Positions 36,091 to 45,149 of a stretch of DNA of 49,577 bases are shown here, one piece after another. Origin of the DNA: Mycolicibacter sinensis (GTDB lineage: Bacteria > Actinomycetota > Actinomycetes > Mycobacteriales > Mycobacteriaceae); assembly GCF_001667945.1 (NCBI RefSeq), contig NZ_LZJK01000029.1, positions 1 through 49,577 on the forward strand, written 5' to 3'. A program made the translations under genes and the position numbers. The notes under the pieces are model-generated. The model saw nothing but the letters and a program-made list of their open reading frames with translations, did not search any database and was not told the DNA's origin. The stretch's first letter is position 1; every line of letters begins with the position of its first letter.

Positions 36091-36489
36091 TTACGGGTAG
36101 GGGATCGCGGGGATGGCCGGAATCGCGGGGATGGCCGGAATGGCCGGAATCGCCGGGATCGCCGGAATGGCGGGGACAGCCGGGGCCGACGGAACCCGGG
36201 GTGCCGCCGGCGCCGGCGCCAACGTCGCCTGGCCTTGCTGAGCGGGGCGCTCGACGGCCGGTGCGGCACTGGTGAGCGGGGCATCCGGCACGGCGGTCAG
36301 ATCCGGGACAGTGGCGGCTTCACCGGGGGCAATCGGCGCCAGCGGGACGGCCGGGGCAACGGTGGCCTCGCCGACCACACCTTCGTCGGCATCGTCCTCG
36401 CAGTCACCGCAGGCCGTCGCGACCGCGCCGACGGCGAGTCCGGTCACCACCATTGACAGGACCGACTTTCCGATACCGCGACTGCGCAT
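36091..36489 (-). CDS. Putative lipoprotein with PAI tandem repeats
   Basis: 132 residues from the ATG at 36489. The N-terminus has a hydrophobic segment ending VATACGDC, close to a lipobox with Cys as the lipid site. An acidic stretch follows, then a long Ala/Pro/Val-rich region and eight Pro-Ala-Ile units at the C-terminus. It is probably anchored outside the membrane, with an extended Pro-rich arm through the cell wall. A GGGGGAA ribosome site precedes the ATG and a TAGGGT -10 element lies about 30 bases upstream. Confidence 0.7.
   Translation of the reverse strand: MRSRGIGKSVLSMVVTGLAVGAVATACGDCEDDADEGVVGEATVAPAVPLAPIAPGEAATVPDLTAVPDAPLTSAAPAVERPAQQGQATLAPAPAAPRVPSAPAVPAIPAIPAIPAIPAIPAIPAIPAIPYP
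36101..36181 (-). repeat. Nine-base tandem repeat (9 units) in the lipoprotein gene
   Basis: Nine contiguous 9-base units encode, on the minus strand, one Ala-Val-Pro and eight Ala-Ile-Pro triplets. Units differ at third positions, so the array is not brand new. It is likely variable in copy number between strains. Confidence 0.85.
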
Positions 36490-36672
36490 GGATTCCCCCG
36501 TTGCTCGGTTGGTTGGATCTACCCTACGACGGCCCGGTCGGCCGGCGCCTACGGCGTCTGTCGGTGCCCGAAGCACACTGCCGCGCAGCCCGGAAACGTT
36601 AAGTGGCTCAACGGCTTCGAATTCGTTGTACAGCCCCGGCGGTGCTGGGTAGCTGAGCGGTTCGTCGCCGAA

Positions 36673-36714
36673 ACGCAGTGCGGGCCGGCCTTATCGGGCC
36701 GGCCCCCACTGCGT
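36673..36714 (-). terminator. Strong terminator-like hairpin after the oxidoreductase fusion gene
   Basis: An 8-bp outer stem (ACGCAGTG/CACTGCGT) and a 9-bp inner stem (GGGCCGGCC/GGCCGGCCC), separated by one mismatch, with a 6-base loop. It begins 11 bases after the stop of the minus-strand gene at 36725 and has no T-run, as is usual in mycobacteria. Confidence 0.75.
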
Positions 36715-36724
36715 CCAACGAGCC

Positions 36725-38614
36725 TCAGATGGTCTGGTGGCGGCCGAAGAACTTGTGGTCTTCGCTGTAGCCGCCATGGCCGCTGCCGATCTCCTTGTAG
36801 CTCTCCACGAACTCGATGCCCTTGATCCACTTGACCAGCTTGTAGCCGTGCTGCAGCTCATTACGCAGCCGCAGCGGCCGGCCGTGCATGTAGGGCAGCG
36901 GTTGGTCGTTCATGTTGTAGGCGAGCATCGACATGTGGTGCCACATCTGGTCGACGGGGTGGGCGTTGTAGTAGATGCCGCCGGTGGCGCCCAGGCCCAT
37001 CGAGTAGAAGACGGCCCACTTCGCCTGTGGCAGCGGTTTGACGATGTCCATGATCGTCGACATCTGCACGCCACCCCACTTGGCCACCCCGGACCAGGCC
37101 TGCACACACATGTGCTGGGTGATCTGGTCGTGGTAGGGCAGCGCCTTGAGGTCTTCCAGGGAGAACTCCATCGGGTTCTCGACCAGCCCGTAGACCTTCA
37201 GCCGCCAGTCCTTGAAGTCGCCAGCCTCCAACTCCTTGTACTCGACGGTCTCCGGCAGCCGGCCGTTGCGCCAGTGGAACGGCGAGATGTCCGCCTCGGT
37301 GAAGGTGCCCGGCTCGGGGTTGAGCTTCTCCAGCGCCCGCTGGAACGGCCCGATCAGGGCGTAGCCGACCTTCTGGACCACTCGCGGGTACTTGAGCGTC
37401 AGCGGGGTGGCAACGAGCCAGCCGACGAGGCAGATCACCGCCGCCACGCAGAACACATAGAACCCGACGGGGCTGTGGCATTCGGGTCCGGCGCCTTCCG
37501 CGCAACCTCGGGCGGCGAACATATGGTTGAGGTTGTCGAAGGCATCCGTGGCGAACACCATCGTGACGTGCACCAGGATGAACAGCAGGAAGTAGCACAG
37601 CACCAGGAAGTGCAGGGACCGGGCGACCTGGAGGTTCAGCCGCATGTGCTTGCTGATCAGCCCGAGCCGCTGCGACAGCGCCGGCGACATGCCCAGCGCG
37701 GTGATGAGCGCTGCCGGGGCGGCGATGAACACCGTGACGAAGTACGAGATCAGCTGCAGCGCGTTGTAATTGACCCAGGTGTGGTCGTCCGGCCAGTCCA
37801 GCGATGCGTACTGGATCATCACTGAGGCCGCGTGCGGGATGACGTCCCAGCTGGTCGGCACGATGCGCCGCCACTGCCCGGTGGTGAACAGCAGGACGTA
37901 GAAGATGGCGCCGTTGAGCAGCCAGAGAACCCCGGTGCCCATGTGCCACCAACGGGCCAGGCCGATCGAGTGCCGGAAGCCGGGCAGGCCGAACTGCGCC
38001 GGCAGCGCAACGGTGTCGGCGTTGGCGGTCCAGTACGGGTCGTCGGGAACCGGCGGCCCGACCCGCAGCCATTCATCTTTGCCAGGGGTGGAGTTGCGGC
38101 TGAAGTACAGCCGAGGGTGGTCACAGAGGATCTGAATGCCGGCCCGGATGATGAAGATCATCATGAACAGGTTGAAGAAGTGCGTCCAGCCGGCCCAGGC
38201 GGGAAGACCGCCTTCGACCGCCGACGACGGGCTGCTCCCCGGGTATTGGGCGATGAAGTCCTCGACGCCGGGGATGTTGCGGACGCCCTTGCCGATCGCG
38301 ATCGTCGCGACCAGCCCGACGAAGCCGATCGGGATCAGCCACAGCAGGTTGAACCACTTGTCCCGCCCGACGCGCAGGTGCGGGGCGACCGCACGCCGGG
38401 ACAGGTCGAAGCCACCGCCATAGGTCTCTACGTCGACGGTGTCGTCGTGATTCTTATGAATCTCGGTGCGGTAGCCCTGTTCCAGCTCCAATTCGACGTC
38501 GACGACGTCGGTGGAGTACTTGACCTGGTGGGTTGTCTCGTCCGTGGCTGGTGAGGTGGCAGGACCCCGGGGGTCGAGCTGTCCTTCAGCACCCTGTCCG
38601 TCGATCGTTGTCAC
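36725..38614 (-). CDS. Cytochrome b561-like membrane domain fused to a sulfite-oxidase-fold molybdopterin domain
   Basis: 629 residues from the GTG at 38614. A cytoplasmic N-terminus of about 90 residues is followed by about six membrane helices (about 100-430) with several His suited to haem b. The C-terminal part (about 455-629) is a sulfite oxidase/YedY-type molybdopterin fold, with the Mo-ligand candidate C503 in MCVQAWSGVAKWGG. It may couple reduction or oxidation of an unknown substrate to the respiratory chain. The start is supported by TACTGT 6 bases upstream. A strong hairpin follows its stop. Confidence 0.85.
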   Translation of the reverse strand: MTTIDGQGAEGQLDPRGPATSPATDETTHQVKYSTDVVDVELELEQGYRTEIHKNHDDTVDVETYGGGFDLSRRAVAPHLRVGRDKWFNLLWLIPIGFVGLVATIAIGKGVRNIPGVEDFIAQYPGSSPSSAVEGGLPAWAGWTHFFNLFMMIFIIRAGIQILCDHPRLYFSRNSTPGKDEWLRVGPPVPDDPYWTANADTVALPAQFGLPGFRHSIGLARWWHMGTGVLWLLNGAIFYVLLFTTGQWRRIVPTSWDVIPHAASVMIQYASLDWPDDHTWVNYNALQLISYFVTVFIAAPAALITALGMSPALSQRLGLISKHMRLNLQVARSLHFLVLCYFLLFILVHVTMVFATDAFDNLNHMFAARGCAEGAGPECHSPVGFYVFCVAAVICLVGWLVATPLTLKYPRVVQKVGYALIGPFQRALEKLNPEPGTFTEADISPFHWRNGRLPETVEYKELEAGDFKDWRLKVYGLVENPMEFSLEDLKALPYHDQITQHMCVQAWSGVAKWGGVQMSTIMDIVKPLPQAKWAVFYSMGLGATGGIYYNAHPVDQMWHHMSMLAYNMNDQPLPYMHGRPLRLRNELQHGYKLVKWIKGIEFVESYKEIGSGHGGYSEDHKFFGRHQTI

Positions 38615-38620
38615 GTCGCG

Positions 38621-38626
38621 ACAGTA
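38621..38626 (-). promoter_or_regulatory. Candidate -10 element TACTGT of a leaderless mRNA
   Basis: On the minus strand TACTGT is followed by 6 bases and the GTG at 38614 of the oxidoreductase fusion gene. Confidence 0.5.
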
Positions 38627-38968
38627 CAACCGGGAGGCTCTCGCTCTGCCGCTCTGACACCAAATGCACAGGGTTCTGGCAGGAAGCTCAGGTATTGCAG
38701 ATGCGGATGAAAACGGCAGATGCATCCGAGAGTGCGGAATGGGTCTATCGGGTCCTGCCGGGCCGGGGAGGTGTTCGGCTCGACGCGATTATTTCCGGGC
38801 GAACACCGCCGTTGGTAGCCGGGGGCAGCCCGTCGCGCCCAGGCGAATCTCGCGCGTAACTGACCGTTTACCTAATGCGTCCATAATTCGAGGCAGAATC
38901 GGCGAACCGAATTCGCCATCGCCGCCGGATTGCACTCCGCGCGGCAGGCGGGGGCTGCGCAACACGGC

Positions 38969-38974
38969 TAGCAT
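38969..38974 (+). promoter_or_regulatory. Candidate -10 element TAGCAT of the ESX-5 operon
   Basis: TAGCAT fits TAnnnT; transcription would start near 38981, about 29 bases before the small ORF at 39010 and 99 before eccB5. Confidence 0.4.
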
Positions 38975-39009
38975 GCGCAGTGGAGAAGCTTGCGATCAGG
39001 CAGGGGTAG

Positions 39010-39087
39010 ATGACGACCAAAAACGCACCGAACCGGCCCCGTAGCCGGGCAGTGCAACGGGCGGGGGTTGGGACGGACCGTGGCTGA
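39010..39087 (+). CDS. 25-residue ORF overlapping the eccB5 start
   Basis: ATG at 39010 with AGGGG just upstream. The peptide begins MTTKNAPNRPRSR and is very basic (Arg/Lys-rich). Its stop (39085-39087) lies inside eccB5, 8 bases of overlap, so its translation could feed or gate eccB5 translation. Not proven. Confidence 0.35.
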   Translation: MTTKNAPNRPRSRAVQRAGVGTDRG

Positions 39088-40591
39088 CGAAAACCGGGGG
39101 CCCGGTTACGGCCTGGGGTTGTCGACGCGCACCCAGATGACCGGGTACCAATTCCTGGCGCGTCGAACCGCGATGGCGTTGACCCGCTGGCAGGTGCGGA
39201 TGGAAGTCGAGCCGGGCCGGCGGCAGGCGCTGGCCGTGGTCGCCTCGGTCTCGGCGGCTTCGGTGATCTGTCTCGGCGCGCTGCTGTGGTCGTTTCTGAG
39301 CCCCTCGGGCCAGATGAACGAATCGCCCATTATCGCCGACCGCGATTCGGGGGCGCTGTACGTCCGGGTCGGCGACACGTTATATCCGGCGCTGAATTTG
39401 GCCTCGGCCCGGCTGATTGCCGGTCGCCCCGACAATCCGCACAAGGTGCGCTCCGCGCAGATCGCCGAGCAGCCGCACGGCCCGCTGGTGGGCATCCCGG
39501 GGGCGCCGTCGGACATTCAGCCGACGTCGCCCACGTCGTCGTCGTGGTTGATCTGCGACACCGTCGGCAACGTCCAGGGTGTCGGCGCGCCGTCGCCGGT
39601 GACGGTCACGGTGATCGACGGCAGCCCGGACCTCAGCTCGCGCCGCCGGGTGCTCGACGGCCCGGACGCCGTGGTGCTGCGCTACAACGACGAATCGTGG
39701 GTCATCCGTCAGGGCCGGCGCTCGCGCATCGACGCCGCCGACCGGGCGGTGCTGTTGCCGCTGGGACTCACCCCCGAGCAGGTCGAGCATGCCCGGCCGA
39801 TGAGTCAGGCACTGTTCGACGCGGTGCCGGTCGGGCCGGAGTTGGCGGTGCCGTTTGTGCCCGATGCCGGCCGTCCGCCGGCCTTCCCCAATGCGCCCGG
39901 CCCGGTGGGGACCGTCTTCACCACACCGCAATTGGCTGGGCCGCAACAGTATTCGGTGGTTCTGATGAACGGCGTGCAGACCGTGTCGCCGGTGGTGGCG
40001 CGTATTCTGCAGAATGCCGGGGCGACCGCGGGCGGTGCTCCGATCGTGGTGGCGCCGCCGGAGCTGGCGAAGATGCCGGTGGTCACCGGGCTGGACCTGT
40101 CGGCCTACCCGGAGGGGCCGCTCAAGGTCGTCGACATGAAGGAGAACCCGTCCACCTGCTGGTGGTGGGAGCGCTCTAACGGCGAGAGCCGAGCCCGGGT
40201 GCAGGTGGTGTCCGGTCCCACGATCCCGGTGCCGCAGAAGCAGATCAACCGAGTGGTGTCACTGGTGAAGACCAACGACAAAAGCATGCCGCAGGCCGAC
40301 CGGGTCTACTTCGGACCGGGCTACGGCAACTTCGTCGCGGTGACCGGCAACGACCCGGACGCCTCCACCCGGGAATCGTTGTGGTGGCTGTCCGCCTCGG
40401 GCGTGCGATACGGCGTGCCGGGCGACGACGAGCGCAAGGCGCTGGGTCTGGTCACTGAGCCCGCGCTGGCGCCGTCGGTGGCGTTGCGCTTGCTGGCGCA
40501 CGGTCCGACGCTGTCGCGCCAGGATGCGCTGGTACGCCACGACACCCTGCCAACCGATATGAACCCTGCAGAATTGGCGGTGCCCAAGTGA
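39080..40591 (+). CDS. eccB5: ESX-5 type VII secretion core component EccB5
   Basis: 503 residues from GTG. N-terminal GLGLSTRTQMTGYQFLARRTAMALTRW is the EccB cytoplasmic signature. One membrane helix lies at about 53-77, followed by a large periplasmic domain with repeat-like segments and two Cys (WLICDT and STCWWWE). It closely follows my recollection of M. tuberculosis EccB5 (Rv1782). EccB forms the periplasmic part of the ESX membrane complex and may hydrolyse ATP. It overlaps eccC5 by 4 bases. Confidence 0.96.
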   Translation: MADENRGPGYGLGLSTRTQMTGYQFLARRTAMALTRWQVRMEVEPGRRQALAVVASVSAASVICLGALLWSFLSPSGQMNESPIIADRDSGALYVRVGDTLYPALNLASARLIAGRPDNPHKVRSAQIAEQPHGPLVGIPGAPSDIQPTSPTSSSWLICDTVGNVQGVGAPSPVTVTVIDGSPDLSSRRRVLDGPDAVVLRYNDESWVIRQGRRSRIDAADRAVLLPLGLTPEQVEHARPMSQALFDAVPVGPELAVPFVPDAGRPPAFPNAPGPVGTVFTTPQLAGPQQYSVVLMNGVQTVSPVVARILQNAGATAGGAPIVVAPPELAKMPVVTGLDLSAYPEGPLKVVDMKENPSTCWWWERSNGESRARVQVVSGPTIPVPQKQINRVVSLVKTNDKSMPQADRVYFGPGYGNFVAVTGNDPDASTRESLWWLSASGVRYGVPGDDERKALGLVTEPALAPSVALRLLAHGPTLSRQDALVRHDTLPTDMNPAELAVPK

Positions 40592-43500
40592 AACGTGGAT
40601 ACGCCCGGCCGACGCCGGAACGCGCCCCGGTGGTCAAGCCGGAGAACATCGTATTGCCGACGCCGCTGAGCGTCCCTCCGCCGGAGGGCAAGCCGTGGTG
40701 GCTGGTGGTGGTCGGCGTGCTGGTGGTGGGCCTGCTGGTCGGCATGGTCGCGATGACCGTGGCCAACGGCTCCCGGATGTTCCTGGGTGCCGGTGCCATC
40801 TTCCCGATCTTCATGATCGGTGGCATCGCGATGATGATGTTCGGCGGCCGCTTCGGCGGTGGCGCCCAGCAGCTGAGCCGGCCCAAGCTCGACGCGATGC
40901 GCGCCCAGTTCATGCTCATGCTGGACCGGCTGCGGGAGTCGGCCGCGGAGTCCGCCGACAGCATGGACGCCAACTACCGGTGGTACCACCCGGCGCCGTC
41001 CACCCTGGCCGCCGCGGTGGGATCGTCTCGGATGTGGGAGCGCCAGCCCAACGGTAAGGACCTCAACTTCGGGCTGGCCCGCGTCGGGGTCGGTATGACG
41101 CGCCCGGAAGTCACCTGGGGCGAGCCGCAGAACATGCCCACCGACATCGAACTCGAACCGGTGACCGGCAAGGCGCTGCAGGAGTTCGGGCGCTATCAGA
41201 GCGTGGTCTACAACCTGCCGAAGATGGTCTCGCTGCTGGTCGAGCCGTGGTATTCGCTGGTCGGCGATCGCGAGCAGGTGCTCGGGCTGATGCGCGCGAT
41301 CATCTGCCAGTTCGCGTTCTCGCACGGACCCGACCACCTGCGCATGGTGGTCGTCACCTCCGATCTGGAGCAGTGGGACTGGGTGAAGTGGCTGCCGCAC
41401 TTCGGCGACCCGCGCCGCCAGGACGCCGCGGGTAACGCCCGCATGGTGTACGGCTCGGTGCGCGACTTCGCCACCGAACACGCCGATCTGTTCTCCGGGC
41501 GCGGATCGTTCATGCCGCGCCACGCCAGCTCCTCGGCGGAGACGCCCACGCCGCACCACCTGATCATCGTCGACGGCATCGACCCGCAGTGGGAGTACGT
41601 CAACACCACCGAGGGCATCGACGGGGTGACGTTCTTCGACCTGACCGGCGCTGCCGAGTGGCGCGGTGTCGCGCAACGGGTGCTGCGCTTCGACGACAAG
41701 GGCATCATCAACGCCCTGCCGCGCGACCGCGACACCTGGATGGTCATCGACGACAACGAGTGGTTCTTCGCGCTGGCCGACCAGGTCAGCCGGACCGACG
41801 CCGAGCAGTTCGCGCAGCGGATGGCGCACTGGCGGCTGGCCGAGGCCTACGAGGAGATCGGTCAGCGGGTGACCCATCACATCGGGGCCCGCGACATCCT
41901 CTCCTACTACGGCATCGAGGATGCCGGGCGGATCGACTTCGACAGTCTCTGGACGAGCCGGCAGAAGGAGGGCAGCCGGGCCCGGCTGCGGGTGCCGTTC
42001 GGCAACCGCTCCGACAACGGTGAGCTGCTGTTCCTCGATATGAAGTCGCTGGACGAAGGCGGCGACGGCCCGCACGGCGTCATGTCGGGCACCACGGGTT
42101 CGGGTAAGTCGACGCTGGTGCGCACGGTGATCGAGTCGCTGCTGCTGGGGCACTCGCCCGAGGAACTGCAGTTCGTGCTGGCCGACCTCAAGGGTGGATC
42201 GGCGGTCAAGCCGTTCGCGGGTGTGCCGCACGTGTCGCGCATCATCACCGACCTGGAAGACGACCAGGCGCTGATGGAACGCTTCCTGGAGGCGATGTGG
42301 GGCGAGATCGCCCGCCGCAAATCGATGTGCGACAGCGCCGGTGTCGACGGCGCCAAGGAGTACAACGAGATTCGGTCCCGGATGGCCGCCCGCGGTGACC
42401 ACAGCCTGCCGCCGCTGCCGATGCTCGTCGTGGTGATCGACGAGTTCTACGAGTGGTTCCGGATCATGCCGACCGCGGTGGAAGTGCTGGACTCGATCGG
42501 CCGGCAGGGCCGCGCCTACTGGGTGCACCTGATGATGGCGTCGCAGACCATCGAGAGCCGCGCCGAGAAGCTGATGGAGAACATGGGCTACCGGCTGGTG
42601 CTCAAGGCGCAGACCGCCGGCGCAGCCCAGGCCGCCGGCGTGCCGAATGCGGTGAACCTGCCGGGCAAGGCCGGCTTGGGCTACTTCCGCAAGAGCGGCG
42701 AAGAGGTGATCCGTTTCCAGGCCGAGTTCCTGTGGCGCGACTACCACCGCGGCGGGATTCTCGACGACGAGCAATTGCCGCAGGTGCACTCCATCGACTA
42801 CATCCGGCCGCAGCTGTTCACCACCGCGTTCACCCCGCTGGAGGTAAGCGTCAGCGGCACCGAACTCGAGGCGGCCGAGGAGACGCCGGCCATCACGGCC
42901 ACACCGGCCGAGGAGCCCCCGGTCGAGGAAGAGGACGCGATCCGGATTCCCAAGGTCGGCACGGTGATCATCGACCAGCTGCGCCAGATCGACTTCGAGC
43001 CCTATCGGCTGTGGCAACCGCCGCTGGACGTTCCGGTGGCCATCGACGAGCTGGTGAACCGCTACCTGGGCCACCCGTGGCAACAGGACTACGGCACGCG
43101 GCGCGATCTGGTGTTCCCGATCGGGGTCATCGACCGCCCGTTCAAGCATGACCAGCCGCCGTGGACGGTGGACACCTCCGGGCCGGGCGCCAACGTGCTG
43201 ATCCTGGGCGCGGGTGGTGCCGGCAAGACGACGGCGTTGCAGACGCTGATCTGCTCGGCGGCGTTGACCCACACTCCCGAGCAGGTCCAGTTCTACTGCC
43301 TGGCCTACAGCGGTACCGCGCTGACCACGGTGGCCAGCCTGCCGCACGTGGGCAGCGTCTGCGGGCCGACCGATCCCGACGGCGTGCGCCGCACGGTCGC
43401 CGAGCTGCTGGCGCTGGTGCGGACCCGCAAGCGCAGCTTCCTCGAGAACGATGTGGCCTCGATGGAGGTCTTCCGGCGGCGCAAGTTCGACGGGGCCCCG

Positions 43501-44787
43501 GGAAATGTCCCCAACGACGGCTTCGGCGACGTCTACCTGGTGATCGACAACTACCGCGCGCTCTCGGAAGACAACGAGGTGCTCGTCGAGCAGGTGAACC
43601 AGATCATCAACCAGGGCCCGTCGTTCGGTGTGCACGTGGTGGTGACCGCCGACCGCGAGTCGGAGTTGCGCCCGCCGGTCCGCAGCGGCTTCGGCTCCCG
43701 GGTCGAGTTGCGGCTGGCGGCGGTGGAGGACGCCAAGCTGGTGCGGTCCCGGTTCGCCAAGGACGTCCCGGTCAAGCCGGGCCGGGGCATGGTCGCGGTC
43801 AACTACGTGCGGCTGGACAGCGATCCGCAGTCCGGCCTGCACACGCTGATCGCGCGCCCGGCGATGGCCGACACCAACGAGCGGGTTTTCGAGTCCGACA
43901 GCGTCGCTGCCGCGGTCAGTCAGGTCGCGGTGGGCCGGGTGCGCCCGGTGCGGCGGCTGCCGGCGCGGTTCGGTCTGGACGAGGTGCGGGCGGTCGCGGC
44001 CAACGACCAGCGCGAGGGTGTGGGTGCCGGCGGCATCGCCTGGGCCATCTCCGAACTCGACCTGCAGCCGGTCTATCTGAACTTCGCCGAGAACGGGCAC
44101 CTGATGGTGACCGGGCGCCGGGAAGCAGGCCGCACCACCACGCTGGCCACCATCATGAGCGAGATCGAGCGGCTGTACGCGCCCGGTGCCAGCACCGCGC
44201 CGCCGACTACGCAACCGTCGGCGCAGGTGTGGCTGATCGACCCCCGTCGGCAGCTGTTGACCACGTTGGGCTCGGACTACGTGGAGAAGTTCGCCTACAA
44301 CATGGACGGGGCCGTCTCCCTGATCAACGAGTTGGCCGCCACGCTGGCCAACCGGGAGCCACCGCCGGGTCTGTCGGCCGAGGAGCTGCTCTCGCGCACC
44401 TGGTGGAGCGGGCCGGAGATCTTCTTGATCATCGATGACATCCAGCAGTTCCCGCCCGGCTTCGACTCGCCGTTCCAGAAGGCCGCCCCCTGGGTGACCC
44501 GCTCGGCGGACGTCGGCTTGCACGTGATCGCCGCCAGGACCTTCGGCGGCTGGTCGTCGGCCGGCAGTGATCCCTTGCTGCGGGCCCTGCACCAGGCCAA
44601 TGCGCCGCTGCTGGTGATGGACGCCGACCCCGACGAGGGCTTCATCCGCGGCAAGATGAAGGGCGGTCCGCTGCCCCGTGGCCGTGGCCTGCTGATGGCC
44701 GAGGACACCGGCGTGTTCGTGCAAGTCGCCGCAACGGAGCTGCGGCGCGCGCCGGCGAACGAACGCGCGGCCACCCCGGTCCGCTGA
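40588..44787 (+). CDS. eccC5: ESX-5 FtsK/SpoIIIE-type ATPase EccC5
   Basis: 1399 residues, one uninterrupted frame. Two membrane helices are near the N-terminus (about 33-80). Three ATPase domains follow: Walker A at 501-509 (GTTGSGKST), 874-882 (GAGGAGKTT) and a degenerate one at 1176-1184 (GRREAGRTT, Lys replaced by Arg). EccC powers secretion and its last domain reads substrate tails. Domain 1 is the catalytically competent one by motif. It starts with a GTGA overlap with eccB5. Confidence 0.97.
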   Translation: MKRGYARPTPERAPVVKPENIVLPTPLSVPPPEGKPWWLVVVGVLVVGLLVGMVAMTVANGSRMFLGAGAIFPIFMIGGIAMMMFGGRFGGGAQQLSRPKLDAMRAQFMLMLDRLRESAAESADSMDANYRWYHPAPSTLAAAVGSSRMWERQPNGKDLNFGLARVGVGMTRPEVTWGEPQNMPTDIELEPVTGKALQEFGRYQSVVYNLPKMVSLLVEPWYSLVGDREQVLGLMRAIICQFAFSHGPDHLRMVVVTSDLEQWDWVKWLPHFGDPRRQDAAGNARMVYGSVRDFATEHADLFSGRGSFMPRHASSSAETPTPHHLIIVDGIDPQWEYVNTTEGIDGVTFFDLTGAAEWRGVAQRVLRFDDKGIINALPRDRDTWMVIDDNEWFFALADQVSRTDAEQFAQRMAHWRLAEAYEEIGQRVTHHIGARDILSYYGIEDAGRIDFDSLWTSRQKEGSRARLRVPFGNRSDNGELLFLDMKSLDEGGDGPHGVMSGTTGSGKSTLVRTVIESLLLGHSPEELQFVLADLKGGSAVKPFAGVPHVSRIITDLEDDQALMERFLEAMWGEIARRKSMCDSAGVDGAKEYNEIRSRMAARGDHSLPPLPMLVVVIDEFYEWFRIMPTAVEVLDSIGRQGRAYWVHLMMASQTIESRAEKLMENMGYRLVLKAQTAGAAQAAGVPNAVNLPGKAGLGYFRKSGEEVIRFQAEFLWRDYHRGGILDDEQLPQVHSIDYIRPQLFTTAFTPLEVSVSGTELEAAEETPAITATPAEEPPVEEEDAIRIPKVGTVIIDQLRQIDFEPYRLWQPPLDVPVAIDELVNRYLGHPWQQDYGTRRDLVFPIGVIDRPFKHDQPPWTVDTSGPGANVLILGAGGAGKTTALQTLICSAALTHTPEQVQFYCLAYSGTALTTVASLPHVGSVCGPTDPDGVRRTVAELLALVRTRKRSFLENDVASMEVFRRRKFDGAPGNVPNDGFGDVYLVIDNYRALSEDNEVLVEQVNQIINQGPSFGVHVVVTADRESELRPPVRSGFGSRVELRLAAVEDAKLVRSRFAKDVPVKPGRGMVAVNYVRLDSDPQSGLHTLIARPAMADTNERVFESDSVAAAVSQVAVGRVRPVRRLPARFGLDEVRAVAANDQREGVGAGGIAWAISELDLQPVYLNFAENGHLMVTGRREAGRTTTLATIMSEIERLYAPGASTAPPTTQPSAQVWLIDPRRQLLTTLGSDYVEKFAYNMDGAVSLINELAATLANREPPPGLSAEELLSRTWWSGPEIFLIIDDIQQFPPGFDSPFQKAAPWVTRSADVGLHVIAARTFGGWSSAGSDPLLRALHQANAPLLVMDADPDEGFIRGKMKGGPLPRGRGLLMAEDTGVFVQVAATELRRAPANERAATPVR

Positions 44788-45149
44788 GCCTGTTCCACCA
44801 GCGGCCGCGGTGATGCGCCTAACAGCGGCGTCGTGGTTGCTGGGGGTGTCACATCCGGTGCGGGCGGGAAGCTTTCGCCGCGGCCAGATTTTAATCGCAG
44901 GCACCGTTGCGACCGCCTCGGCGGGGACTTCGGCCCGCCACCGCAGCGGCGAATAACAGAACTGTGTTTCGGCAGGCTGGCCCGGTTTCCACGGCCCAGA
45001 ACCAGCCATCGGGTTACTCCGCTGTTACCCCAAGTGAACAGTTGCTGTCCCCAGATGAACACTGAGCGTCATCGGCTGTATCGGCCGTCAGGACCCCTTA
45101 CGCTCAGTGGCAGAAAGATTGCTGAAGGCGATCCGAGGAGGAAAGTCGA
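44788..45149 (+). other. Gap where cyp143/ferredoxin/PPE genes stand in M. tuberculosis
   Basis: 362 bases with no convincing gene; the open frame 44833-45204 has no recognisable sequence. In M. tuberculosis this interval holds cyp143, a ferredoxin, PPE25, PE18, PPE26 and PPE27. Here only the PE promoter region with its inverted repeat is visible. Confidence 0.6.
45060..45109 (+). promoter_or_regulatory. Inverted repeat around the PE-esxMN promoter
   Basis: CACTGAGCGT (45060-45069) and ACGCTCAGTG (45100-45109) are perfect reverse complements with centres 40 bp apart. The right arm overlaps the candidate -10 TACGCT (45099-45104). Transcription would start near 45111, so the left arm is outside the RNA and the repeat is more likely a DNA operator than an RNA hairpin. 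Confidence 0.5.

Larger units (their letters stand above)
38615..39079. other. Intergenic region upstream of the ESX-5 locus
   Basis: 465 bases between divergent genes. It holds the minus -10 element (38621-38626), a plus -10 candidate (38969-38974) and a 25-codon ORF leading into eccB5. Between 38640 and 38960 I see no gene; around 38860-38930 it is slightly AT-richer. Confidence 0.5.

Noticed and set aside
36101..36181. Regular repeats considered as a CRISPR array
   Set aside because: Contiguous 9-base units without spacers, in frame with a protein; no cas genes in the window. The Cas4-like Cys pattern at 31950-33608 belongs to a TM0106-type nuclease.
40321..45009. 1562-codon open frame antisense to eccC5
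   Set aside because: Highly His/Arg/Gln/Gly-rich sequence, typical of the antisense of GC-rich coding DNA, with no domain; eccC5 is unmistakable on the plus strand.
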